From Polysphondylium violaceum (taxonomy: Eukaryota > Evosea > Eumycetozoa > Dictyosteliales > Dictyosteliaceae), in the NCBI GenBank assembly GCA_000277445.1, contig AJWJ01000204.1, positions 1 through 38,725 of the forward strand: a stretch of 38,725 nt of DNA. The letters are read 5' to 3'. This document shows, one piece after another, positions 10,217 through 23,343 of this stretch (within the stretch, counting starts at the first letter, position 1; every line of letters begins with the position of its first letter). A model generated the notes under the pieces. The model saw only the letters and a program-made list of their open reading frames with translations, did no database searches and was not told the DNA's origin. Made by a program: the position numbers and the translations under genes.

Positions 10217-11558
10217 ATGGATACTATAAAACAATATACAAATCAATGGAAATTAGAAAGTAAATTCCGAATCTTTTTCAGCACCGCAGTCATTTTAATC
10301 TCTTCATTATATGCTGCTGTATTTTTAATGCTTCCAGCTATTATGATAAGACCATTTTTTAGAAAACTTGCATTTCAAATTCATCATAAAGTTGCATCAT
10401 TGTGGTATGTGCATATTTAGATATCTTGGTATATACTTTGTGCATTCATTCATTCATTCATTCATTCAATATATTTAGGTTTAGATTAGTTTTATTTGTA
10501 TTTGAAGTATTTAATGGAATTGAAGTTAGATATTATGGTGATGAAGTAGGTCAAGGTGAAGCTGCTATTTTAATGATGAACCATCCCTCAGAAGTTGATT
10601 GGTTATTTAGTTATAGTATTGCTCAGAGAACAAAATCATTATCAAAGATTAAAGTTATTTTAAAAAATGTAAAGTGATCAACCTAACTGTTGTTGTTGTT
10701 TATTGATTACAATTATGTGAATTACTAATAATATTATAATAGGATGTTAGATATGTCCCAGGTGTTGGATGGGGATGTGATAATTTAGATTATATTTTCC
10801 TTAGCAGAGATTGGGCATTTGATAAAAGTCATATTGAATATAAATTAAATGGATTTAAAGAAATGGATTTTAAACCATGGATTGTTATTTTCCCCGAGGG
10901 CACTGATTTGGATCCTGTTAAATTAAAAAAGAGTTGGGATGTAAATATTATATTATATATTCTTCATTGATTATTTATTTATATACTCATTATCAATTAC
11001 CAATACCTATCTATACAGTATTCAGAAAAGAATGGATTTCCTAAATTTAACAATGTCTTATTACCCAGACATAAAGGACTTCATGCCATTGTTGAACCCA
11101 TGAGAGATAGACTCGATGCAGTATATGATATTACCATTGGATACGAAAGTAAACCAAGTATTTTATCATGTATCTCTGGCACCAATCCAAAAGTTGTAAA
11201 CATTCACATTAAAAAAATTTTATTAAAAGACATTCCAACAGACGAGGATAAACTTCAATCATGGTTATTTGGTGTATATAAAGAAAAGGATGCACTCTTG
11301 CAACACTTGAAAGAGAATCAAACTTTTCCCTGTCCATTCAAAGCACCCAGACCCGGTCTCTCTATATTGGCATCGATTTTCATTTGGTTTAAATTTTTTA
11401 TTGGACCACTCACCGCCCTTATCTTTTATAGTACCCCTGTTAGAATCTATTTTATTTTGGCCATTATCTATTATATCTTCAACTCAAAGATTGAAGAATT
11501 AAGAAAATGGAGGGGTCTTCAAAAAGATGTTTATAAACCAAAACCAAAGGTTAATTAA
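10217..11558 (+). CDS. Lysophospholipid acyltransferase, LCLAT1/AGPAT5 type
   Basis: Four exons (10217-10404, 10479-10668, 10743-10940, 11019-11558) give 371 residues with matched phases; introns are 74-78 bp. An N-terminal hydrophobic segment (residues about 20-45) leads into the PlsC fold. The acyltransferase motif I is NHPSEVDW (near 97-104, catalytic His and Asp present). Motif III is FPEGTDL (near 177). The segments LPRHKGLHAIVEPMRD and LDAVYDITIGYE match the LCLAT1 and AGPAT3/4/5 branch. A hydrophobic C-terminus (about 305-350) suggests two more membrane passes. The enzyme should transfer an acyl group from acyl-CoA to a lysophospholipid such as lysophosphatidic acid or lysocardiolipin, at ER or mitochondria-associated membrane. 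The exact substrate cannot be read from sequence. Confidence 0.9.
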
Positions 11559-11607
11559 TTAGTCTGTTACATTTTAATAATAAAAAGTTTGTTTTCTTTT
11601 AAAAAAG

Positions 11608-11738
11608 TCAGCCTGGTTTCATATCTACAAATTCACGAACCAAATATCCCACAGGGCTCCAAATTAAATGATTAAACTGCACCCAGTTCGGGTTTTCATG
11701 AGTTGTTTTATTCATTTCTTGATCTGAGCAAATACATT
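11608..11738 (-). pseudogene. Orphan exon-like fragment of an unrecognised gene
   Basis: On the minus strand, right after an acceptor-like CATACAG, two bases and then 42 codons stay open and end in TGA. The translation has normal protein composition, including HENPNWVQFNHLIWS and GYLVREFVDMKPG. Further upstream on the same strand (about 11870-12090) short protein-like stretches occur, but in different frames and with stops between them. No intact gene can be built without forcing, so this looks like the better-preserved 3' exon of a decayed host gene. The family is not recognised. The rest of the 818-bp spacer (11559-12376) is AT-rich, with a small hairpin at 12198-12213. Confidence 0.4.
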
Positions 11739-12376
11739 CTGTATGATTATCATTGAATTTTTAAAATTATGTAAATAAAAAATCTTATTTTTTTGTTATT
11801 GGAGCATAAAAAATCTTCATCCCCAATATAAATCTGCTAATTTAAATTAACCTTATTCTTCTTATTCTTTTTCTTCCTCTCCTTCCTCCTTTTTGTTTCC
11901 TTCATTATCATTTTCGTCTCTACCTTTTTTTCACCTTTCGTCCAATTTATTTAACTTAATGTATTGAGAATCAAAAACCATAGAAATGGCTCAAGTTTCA
12001 TCATTTAATTTGCATCTGTAAGGGATTTATAGTTGGTGCATTTGTTGGTATGATACAAGTCTACAGTTTTGAGAACTTTGAATAAAAAATATTAATATAT
12101 TTTAATTCTAAAGTATCTTGCTTTGTTTCTAGGGTCATCAATTCAGACCAAAAAATAAAATTTTCCTAAAAAAACCTGAAAAAATTTTTGCATAAAGCTT
12201 TCTCTGGAGAAAGAGTAAATTTTTAACATGCGGCAAAATTTATTACTCTGGATTTATTTTTCCATTTTACCCTATAGGTATGCCTTTTTCGTTTTTTTTT
12301 ATTTTTTTATTTTATATAATTTTTCGTGAGTTTTAAAACTTATCTTTTTAAAAATATTAATAGTAATTACAATTTA

Positions 12377-13678
12377 ATGAACAAACTTGCCGCAACTAAA
12401 GTGGTTTTACGATTCAAGCAATTTGAAAGTATTGATGACTTCGAATTTTCAAACACTGAAGAAGGTGAGGGACTCATACAAAGTCAAATAGAAAAACTCT
12501 CAGCCTATTTAGTCCAACCAAGGGGAAATAAGTATGATACCAAAACCCAAGAATATGCATACTCTTATAATATATTGGTTTATTATAAAGCCTTTCCTGA
12601 AGTCAATGAAAAATATAAAGAGGATGGCCTACTCAATTTCGATGGTATTTATGAAGAGATGAAACGCTACTATGTTTTTGGAGTCCCACCAGTACTTGAT
12701 TGTAACCATACCGAGTCTCAATTCAGATACCCTACTATTGCCGAATTTAAAAAATATTATGAACTATTCAAAGAATACACCCCTGGCCTTGTATATTTCG
12801 ATAAAGATAAGGACTTTAATTTTCGGGTGGTCTCAAAGGGTCAGGAAATTTTTCCCATATGTTTTATGGAATTTAATACATTCGTTGGAAATCTCCACAC
12901 AAAGATTTGTAACCATCCAAAATCTTCCAGTATGGAGCGTATCTTTAGGAGGCTTGCAGGTAAAAAAAAAACTACCGACTTTACCATTCATTTTTTCCAA
13001 TTAAGAAAGCTTTTGGAAACATTTACTCAAGAATGTGAAAATGACAAATGCTATAAGTTGTTGCCTAACAAAAAGAAAGGGGAAAAGTACAAAAGAAAGA
13101 AAACTGTTCTTAATGAAGTTCCCACTTATGCTGACCACTCTCCCACCAAAAAACAAAAAAAAACCATTGAACTAGAGAAAAGCCCACCATTATCAACACA
13201 AACTGTTAGTACCACCAATGATAGATTTTTCTGTGAAAAAATTGATAAACTCACAGATACAGTATCTAGTTTGAAATATATAGTCGAAAAACAAACTAAG
13301 ACAATGTCCGAGATGCAAAAAAAACTCATGGAATTTGGAGACAAAACCAAACCACTGGATATCGACAATTTACTCATTCAAAATATCTCTCCTATTTCAC
13401 ATAATCTGATTTCATCCTCATCATTGATCTCATCTTTGACTCATGGATCATCCCCGCTACCACTTAAACAAACTTCAAAAACAACTACCACAAGCACATC
13501 GAAAAAAGAAAAATATAATAACCATGATTTTGAGCTCACTAACTTTGATAGTGAAACACCCACTGGTAGATATCATACCAATGATAAAGATGATGGGGTA
13601 GAGGAACAACCATCCACACCACCTCCCATTAATAACAACATATTTAATAGAATAAGGTCTTATTTTATAGATATCTAA
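12377..13678 (+). CDS. Unrecognised 433-residue protein with a basic nuclear-localisation-like segment and coiled coil
   Basis: I do not recognise this protein. The open frame extends a little 5' of the first ATG, but only non-ATG starts lie there, so I chose the ATG at 12377. Residues about 1-230 look like a folded domain rich in aromatic and charged residues (for example YAYSYNILVYYKAFPEV, YYVFGVPPVLDCNH, FPICFMEFNTFVGNLH). Residues about 235-270 are strongly basic (KKKGEKYKRKK and later SPTKKQKK), like a bipartite nuclear signal. A short coiled coil follows (about 287-325, KIDKLTDTVSSLKYIVEKQ), then a Ser/Thr-rich low-complexity tail. There is no intron and no signal peptide. Codon use is less AT-biased than in neighbouring low-complexity genes. 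A nuclear, perhaps DNA-binding, role is inference only. The gene sits between two zones of coding debris. Confidence 0.65.
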   Translation: MNKLAATKVVLRFKQFESIDDFEFSNTEEGEGLIQSQIEKLSAYLVQPRGNKYDTKTQEYAYSYNILVYYKAFPEVNEKYKEDGLLNFDGIYEEMKRYYVFGVPPVLDCNHTESQFRYPTIAEFKKYYELFKEYTPGLVYFDKDKDFNFRVVSKGQEIFPICFMEFNTFVGNLHTKICNHPKSSSMERIFRRLAGKKKTTDFTIHFFQLRKLLETFTQECENDKCYKLLPNKKKGEKYKRKKTVLNEVPTYADHSPTKKQKKTIELEKSPPLSTQTVSTTNDRFFCEKIDKLTDTVSSLKYIVEKQTKTMSEMQKKLMEFGDKTKPLDIDNLLIQNISPISHNLISSSSLISSLTHGSSPLPLKQTSKTTTTSTSKKEKYNNHDFELTNFDSETPTGRYHTNDKDDGVEEQPSTPPPINNNIFNRIRSYFIDI

Positions 13679-14367
13679 ATCTCGACTATATATAAAGACT
13701 CACATTGACTGCAAATTGTGAGTGTGTGGGACTTGGGATGGGAGGATAGCATGGGAATGGATGGAGATGGCATGTATGGGATGGCAAAGAGAAGTTGGGA
13801 ACAACGAATGGCGATGAATGTGACTATGCCAGACACATTTTTTAATACCCAAACCATTACATTTATTAATTCTAAAAATTAAAATAAATTTAAAACAAAG
13901 TCTTCAACGATCCCTTGAGATAACCCAAATATTTGAGATTTTTTTCCAATAAAACCATCACCTAATCCGAGCACCATTGGAAAGGAACGAAGAGAAATTT
14001 TAAAAATGCATAAGAATATGAGGAGATGGAAAATACCAACATGTAAAAAGATGGACGATTTCGTTCCTTACAAGATAAAGTCAACACAAGTCTCTTATTT
14101 AATATGAAACCCTTTAAAAGTACTCTATTATTATTATTATTATTATAATTTTTATTCCCATCATTATTATTATACTAATGGGAGTTTATAAAAAAAACTA
14201 GTGAAATGAGATTTGTAGTAATAATTGTAGTAATAGTACTATTTATTGTTAGAATTCGTGTGTACATTAATGATAAAAGTAAAACATGACTCTCATTCGA
14301 TAAAAGAGTTGATGTAGAACATATATATACTCTTTTCATTTTTTTTTTTTCTTAATATATTCATCTG
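13679..14367. other. Intergenic region with a coding-like stretch at 13937-14107
   Basis: This 689-bp spacer is unusually G/purine-rich at 13700-13830 on the + strand. At 13937-14107 a + strand frame is open for 56 codons and reads protein-like (IGKERREILKMHKNMRRW, then CKKMDDFVPYKIKSTQ) up to TGA. The opposite strand is partly open too, which weakens the case. An ATT microsatellite lies at about 14130-14147. The 3' end of LSM12 lies beyond. No complete gene can be supported. Confidence 0.35.
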
Positions 14368-15242
14368 TTAATTGCCCTTTTGTTTCTCTCTAAGCATCTT
14401 TTTTCTTTCAGCTTCCAACTAAAGTATTATAATTGTGTGTATGTTGTTTGATTAATATCTTTTATACCCTGAGTAATGATTTCTTTATGATGAGATAATG
14501 ATACATACAACTTTTTTGACTCTTTCTCTGGTAATTTCTGGACCTGTGCAATTTTCTACATTATAAGGACTTGAAATTTTAACTTCATTTAAAACTATAA
14601 TATTATCGCCTGACCATGTGCAAGGTAATCTTTAATGGGAAAAGAAAAGAGAAAAAGGTTAGGCAAACTACTACTATTACGAGCAAATAAACATAACACA
14701 AACGTTTTGATAAGTGAATTAAATACTTCTTGAGCTTCAGCAGTGACACCAACACCAATTCTTGAAGCATTTAAATGAGCTTTTCTCATAGAGTCTTCTT
14801 GTCTCTTTAAAATTGAATTTATATTGATTGGAGGTAAAGATAAATCATATGAATCATTACCACCCTTACTACTATTGATACTACTACCGCTACCGCTACT
14901 ACTATTTAAACTATTTCCTCCTGATTTCGATTGAGGTAATCCTATACATGTAACTTCTGAAATTGATGATTCTAATAATATTCTAACTGTTCTTTTATGT
15001 GTAAATACTGCTGCAGTAGATTCATCACTCACTATTATTCATAATCATAGAATAGAATTGCATATGTTTGTTAGTGTTTTTATTCACATGACATGATTGA
15101 TCAATCATAATAAAAAGCACTTACATAAAGTGAGACAAGTTGTATTTTGATCATAATTAAATACCTCACCCTCAAATTGTTCATTAGAGGTGGTTTTAAT
15201 CTTTACTTTTAACCCAACAACCCATGTATATTTATCCTCCAT
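14368..15242 (-). CDS. LSM12: LSM12 homologue
   Basis: Four exons (15242-15125, 15031-14704, 14629-14509, 14418-14368) give 205 residues; every junction keeps phase. The N-terminal Lsm-like domain begins WVVGLKVKIKTTSNEQFEGEVFNYD, matching the 'GxxVxCxTxxxxxxxGEVxAFD' pattern of LSM12. A Ser/Gly/Asn-rich linker follows (about residues 75-100). The C-terminal anticodon-binding-like (AD) domain runs from about 105 and contains NIIVLNEVKISSPYNVENC, very close to the animal 'NIVVMEEVVITPPYQVENC' segment. LSM12 is an RNA-associated partner of ataxin-2 and poly(A)-binding protein in mRNA control. Donors vary (GTAAGT, GTTTGT, GTATGT). An extra 5' non-coding exon is possible, because an acceptor-like AAATTAG lies just upstream of the ATG. 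Confidence 0.88.
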
Positions 15243-15821
15243 ATCTGTACCTAATTTATATAATTAATAATAATATGATCAATTTTTGATCAAAATTATT
15301 TTTTTTTTTTTTTTTTTATAATTTTTTTACATGAGGATCCGCACATCCCATTCGCTAATATTCCATTCTTTGATTATAATTGAATTGTATTTTATGCATC
15401 AACACAAAATAAAAATAATATAATCTAAATTTTCTTGATGAAATACAAAAACACACATAAAAAATATATTATTATAGTCTTCATATATTTATTTTGATTT
15501 CATCTTTTTTATGGCACATCACCAATATTGGTCAACTATTGGAATTTAATAATAATGAATAAATCTAGATTTTTAATAATAAATATTTATTATTTCCAAA
15601 ATTTTAAATATATAAAACAAAAGAGATAATATAATAATAAATAATCCAAAGAAAATAAAGAGGATATATTTTTGTTATAAGGGTGTTTTTTTTTTCATTG
15701 AATTTTTTTTTATGAAGTTTTTAAAAGAGATATATATTTATGTAATCCCCTTATCTATATTATAAAATTAAAGTGTTTTTGTTGTTGTTATTGTATAGTA
15801 TTAATAAGAATATCAAATTAT
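15243..15821. other. Intergenic region between ATP synthase beta and LSM12
   Basis: This 579-bp AT-rich spacer lies between two minus-strand genes. It holds long T runs (15299-15317, 15687-15700), which serve as part of the LSM12 upstream region and the 3' region of the beta-subunit gene. A small GC-richer patch (ggatccgcacatccc) lies at about 15336-15350. I see no gene or RNA in it. Confidence 0.4.
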
Positions 15822-18149
<2,328 letters not shown>

Positions 18150-19343
18150 TTTTTAGAATCTAACTATAATTTAAATTTAAATTGAAATTAGTATTTTATA
18201 TTTAAATATTTAAATTTATCAAGTAATGAGATTTAAAAGTATAGAGTACAACAAAGAACAAAACAAATAAATAAAAGAGAGAAGTATGATTAAAAGAGAA
18301 AAAAAAAAAAAAAAAAATAATAAAAAGTTAAACAAATAATTGTTGTATATGTGTATGAAAGTTGTTTAAACAAGTCATCATATGATTCTTACTAGTGTAG
18401 TGAAGATCACTTATAATACAACAATAATGTACAATAAAAGGAAATATCTTTCGAAGCGAATGTGGGCTTGTGTGTGTGTGTGATATATGATATTTATTAG
18501 GGGGTCTTATCACCTACCTTAAAAATATTTGAGTTAATTGATTTGTTTTTTTTTTTTTTTTTTGCTTTTGATTTTGATGTGCGTGGGGCATGAAAAAAAA
18601 AAAATTCGAAAAATAAAAAAAAATTTGATTTGTAACGTTTTTTATTCATTTCTCACAGTTGGGTTGGCAAAAAAAATTTTTTAACCCAGTGAGAAGTTCC
18701 TTCTCTTTCGGTCTTCATTCTGAATGCGGCAAATGAGAAAAAGAAGATATTTGAGATCTAAATTAAATTTAATATGATTCAATATATTGAGTGTTGTTGT
18801 TATCGTTGTTTGCCTCTCACCCATACTACTGTGTAGTGAGTAATAACTATGTATTCAATAAATAGTCAATTGTTTTTTTTTTTTTTTTATTATTTTATTT
18901 GTTAGTGTGGGTAAGACTATTTTTGATCAAAGCATCAATATTGATTTTGATTCATTTACACACAACACCCAAATGAAACACCTAACACCCCTTTTTGACC
19001 TTTTTTTTTTTTTTTTTGTTTTTTTGCAAAAAAATTAAGTCTATGTGGGTGTGGGTGGGGTAAACACTTTGAGATTTATAAAGTGTTATTAAAATAGAAT
19101 GGCAGAGCCCAATAAATGGATGAAAGTTACACTCACACTTACACACTCACCCTAACCACCAGTGAGGCTATTCTCTTTATTTAATTTTAAATTAAATTTA
19201 ATTAGGATTTACCATTGAAAGAAAAAAAAATGGTATCACCTGTAATATTCCAATTTTAATTCAATGCTACCATTTTATTAAATAAAAATTGTTTCTGGAA
19301 GAAGAGTGTATATTTATTCAGATAAACAATAACAACAACAAGA
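18150..19343. other. Divergent intergenic region (ATP synthase beta / sedolisin)
   Basis: A 1194-bp region with many long A and T runs lies between two outward-facing genes and must contain both promoters. A hairpin can form at 18652-18693 (ctcac...tgggtt pairing with aaccca-gtgag around an A/T loop, 3-nt bulge). CACAC/CACCC patches occur at about 18957-18985 and 19128-19160. No gene was seen. Confidence 0.45.
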
Positions 19344-21715
19344 ATGAAGAAAATAATATTTTCCCTATTGGTGTTGGTAATATTTCTAACAATAATATCA
19401 ACATTAAATGCCAAAGATATTGATCATTCTGATCTAACTGCCCAAAGTCCAAGTATTGTTAGCACCATTGAAGAAAGTATTTTGGAAGAACAAAACCATC
19501 ATCATAAAAAAGATAAAAAACATAATGCTGATGATAAAAAAGATGATCCTGTAATATCAAATACTGAACCAACTACAGAACCACCAAAAGAAGATGGAAA
19601 AGAAAAAAAAGAATCATGATAAAAAACATAAAAAAGATAAAGATAACAAAGATGAGGATTCTAATCAAGATTCTGCTCCAGATACTCCTGTCTCAGCACC
19701 ATCATCAGAAGGTCCTTTACCAGATTCATCTCAATCATCAACTCAATCACTACCACTTCCACCAGTAAAGAGTGATAGTGATAGTGATAGTGATAGTAGT
19801 GACAATGACAGTACTGATATTGATAGTACTGAAAGTGACAAAGACTCATCCTCTGTCAAACCCAAAACTTCCTCATCATCATCATCATCATCAGACACTG
19901 ATCAAGAAGTCAAAGATAAAGAAAAGAAAAAGAAAAAGAAAAAGTTGACTAAAAAACATGGTAAGCGTCGTCATCAAAAATCAATCCTAGTTTCAGAGAT
20001 AACCAAATCAAGAAAGTTTGTTGAACACAAGAGTAAAATCAAATTGGATTCAAATACATGGAAAGTTGAAAGAATTGCAAATTATCACTCTGCCTTGATT
20101 GAGTTAACATTTGGTATTAAACAACAAAATCTTGATAGACTTGAACAATTTGTTTGGGAAGTTAGTGATCCAAATCATGCAAACTATGGTAAACATATGA
20201 AGTTTGAACAAGTAAAAGAATTGGTTAAACCAAAAAAAGAGTCCATCAAGATTGTCCAAGAGTGGTTGGAGGAGAATAATATAAAGAGTCATAAACTCAC
20301 CGATAGTGGCGATTTTATCAAAGTAACTGTTCCAATCGAAGTTGCTGAAGCTTTACTTCAAGTTGCCTATAACAAAATGGTTCATAGAGTTAGTAAAGTT
20401 GCATTCTATCGTTCCTTGGATCCATACACACTTCCTATTGATATCTCTGATCATGTTGATTTCGTTGGTGGTGTTAATCACCTCCCCAACATTCGTCCAT
20501 CTCCAAGACCTCCCAAATCCAAAAAATTTCCCAAAGGAATTGATCTAGAGGATGAGACTCTTAGGGGCTTTGATCCATACCTTACACCAAAACTTATTCG
20601 TCAATCAATGAATGTAACTTTAAACAGCACTTCATGTCCACAGAATTCCCAAGCCATTGCACAGTTCCTTCAAGAGTACTATAGTGAAACTGATTTGTTA
20701 GCCTTCCAAAAGAAATTTGAATTACCAAGCCAAAAAGTATCATCTATCCTAGGTCCCAATATTCAAAAATCGCCAGGCATGGAAACTGCTCTTGATATCC
20801 AATATATTCTTGCTATGGCACCCAACACACCTACTTGGGTTGTATCAACTGCTGGTCTACATGAAGGTCAAGAGCCATTCCTTGATTGGTTAGTTAATAT
20901 TTCTTCTATGCCAGATCTCCCACTCGTACACAGTATCTCTTATGGTGACGATGAGAGCTCCATTGAGAAATCCTACACTGACAGAGTAGATACAGAATTC
21001 AAGAAATATGCCGCCATGGGTAGAACCATTGTATTCTCGTCAGGTGATTTTGGTGTTGGTTGTAATTCAGAGTGTAACAGTTACTCACCAGGATGGCCAG
21101 CTTCATCAAGATTCGTATTGGCCATTGGTGGTGTAATTTTAAAACAAGATGGTTCCATTGTTGGTGATACCATTTCAGGTGGAGGTTTCTCAAACTACTT
21201 TAGTCGTCCATCCTATCAAGATACTGAAGTCTCATCTTATCTCAACTATTTGAATGGCTCCCTTGCAGAATATTTCAATAGCTCAGGTAGAGGTTATCCA
21301 GATATTTCATCATTCTCTGAAAATGTTTTGATTGTTTATAAGGATTCAATTCTTCCAATTGGTGGTACAAGTGCCTCTGCTCCAATTATTGCCGGTCTTT
21401 TAACTTTAATTAATGGTATTGTATTTGCCAGTTTTTTTTATTTATTAATTTATAAATTCATATTAATATTTTAATTATTATTATTTAGATCAAAGATTAT
21501 TAAAGAATAAATCACCCATTGGCTTCTTTAATCCACTTTTATATAAAATATCAAGAGAACGTGATGATGCATTTATTAGAGTTACTAGTGGCGAGAACAA
21601 TTATAAATGTTGTAAGAAAGGTTTTAAGGCAACTAAAGATTTAGCTTGGAATCCTATTTCAGGTTTAGGTGTTCCAAACTTTGGTAATCTTTTAGATATT
21701 GTAATGACTTATTAA
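19344..21715 (+). CDS. Sedolisin (S53, TPP1-like) serine protease, reading frame interrupted once
   Basis: The start gives a clear signal peptide (MKKIIFSLLVLVIFLTIIS). A long Lys- then Ser/Asp-rich insert follows, then a prodomain (TWKVERIANYHSALIELTFG, FVWEVSDPNHANYGKHM) and the catalytic domain. The S53 triad is visible: Glu and Asp in GMETALDIQYI, the oxyanion Asp in SSGDFGVGC, and Ser in GGTSASAP. A 73-bp intron (21416-21488) separates the last exon, which ends WNPISGLGVPNFGNLLDIVMTY, the calcium-site end of the family. The family members are acid tripeptidyl or endopeptidases of lysosomes. The frame shifts once, near the A8 run at about 19600-19607: the signal-peptide frame stops at 19619, while the protease frame is open from 19594. 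A one-base indel in sequence or assembly is the simplest explanation. A start at 19594 would lack a signal peptide. Confidence 0.85.
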
Positions 21716-22886
21716 ACATTTTAAAATAATAAAAATAAAATAAAAGTAATAATAATTAAATAATTTAAAACATCTAAAGCGTTGAGTCTTTCTTTTTTAT
21801 ATCTCATGGTATGACCATTAACTCTACATCCAATTGATCAGACTACATTCACTATCTATTGAATATTTTTTGATTCGACATGATTATCAATTTTTAAAAA
21901 CTGACGAAATCTCGCAAAAATATCAGATTTCTTGATTTGTCCCAATCTTGGGATTTTTTAAAATTTTTATAAGATACATCAACATATTTCCACATCTGAC
22001 GCTAAGCATTAACAACAAACAAACAGAGCGAAAAGAAGAAGAGGCGAGTCTTTTTTTTTTTTATTCTGCAGAAAGTACCCCACAACTCTAATAACTATTG
22101 TAGTTCAGACAAGAGTAACGAAACAGTTGGTTAGACATATTGAGATAACGTTTAAAGTTAAGGTAATGACTTTATATTTGTTATAGTTTTAGATAAACAC
22201 TCCCCCACCACACTTATCTAATCTTTTATTTTAGATGTATATGTGTTGTTTTTATGTTTTTTTTCATTTTTTTTTTTTTTTTCATTTATAACCACCCACA
22301 CTCTTTGTGATAATGCCATTTTTGTCTTTTGAGAAAGAGATTGGGTTATTTCACAGATTTTAGTACTACTATTACTACCAAAACTCATGTATAAATTAAT
22401 ATATATGAAGAATTTTGTTTAACAAACTTATGCGTGTATCACAGAGAAAAAAAGACAACAAAAATACATTCATTCATTATCACTCACATATCACAAATAA
22501 TCACAACATCTCCTTTTTTTTTTTATTTTTTTTTTAATTTTTTTTGCATTCAACCCGAGTCAGTTTCTTTTTTTTTTTTTTTTTCTAACCAAATTACAAA
22601 AAAAAAAAATCATCATTCTTTTTTTTTGTTTTTTTTTTGTAGCTTATTTAACACAGTCGACTATTTAAAAATAGAGTATTAACAACGCACTCATTATTTA
22701 TATATTATATTCACATATTATAGTAGTCAGTGGCGATATAATAGGTATATGGTTAAAGACAGGGATTTTATTATTGTGTTGACACATCGTGAATCCTTAT
22801 TTTTTTAAGATATAAATAGTTTATAGTCAATCAATCAATCAATCCAAAGAAAAAAAGAAAAAGAGCAAAAGAACAAATACCAAAAG
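21716..22886 (+). other. Intergenic region upstream of P450 reductase
   Basis: This 1171-bp region holds the 3' end of the sedolisin gene (AATAAAA-rich just after the stop) and the promoter of the reductase. It contains T runs at about 22051-22061, 22259-22282 and 22514-22645, a short (AATC)n repeat near 22828-22842, and TATA-like sequence near 22700. No gene or recognisable RNA was found. Confidence 0.4.
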
Positions 22887-23256
22887 ATGGAATTAGTTTT
22901 TGAATATATTGAAGCATTGGAGAGTTTAATCTTGGAGTATTTACCAACTATTATTGTTGTTGCAGTCATTGTTGGTACTTATATCTTTATGAATAGACCT
23001 CCACCAGCAGCCAGACCACCAGTAAAGGCAGCAGTTAAGCCAACAGTCAGTAAAGTAAAGGCACCAAAAACAACATCAAACGCCCCACGTGAGAAAAACG
23101 GTATAAAGATCTTTTTTGGCACTCAAACTAGAACCGCTGAAGATTTCTCTCATATTCTTGAAAAAGAAAGTAAAAAGATTGGTATTCCATGTGAAGTCGC
23201 CGATTTAGAAGGTTATGATCCTGTATGTTTTAATTATCATCATCATATGACAATTG

Positions 23257-23343
<87 letters not shown>

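Noticed and set aside
11986-12090. Plus-strand short exon starting MAQVSSFNLH and a glycine-rich GFIVGAFVGMIQ stretch
   Set aside because: Joining them would need a 15-bp intron, and no downstream exon fits. The minus strand is at least as coding-like here.
14130-14150. ATT microsatellite as a possible regulatory array
   Set aside because: Short simple repeat of a kind common throughout this AT-rich DNA.
19551-19578. 28-bp GT-AG segment that would restore the sedolisin frame
   Set aside because: It would put both halves in frame, but 28 bp is far below the smallest intron seen here (about 61 bp). An indel at the A8 run is simpler.
22434-22682. Open frame of Phe/Ser/Lys-rich residues before the reductase gene
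   Set aside because: It is a translation of poly-T and poly-A promoter tracts, with no protein-like composition.
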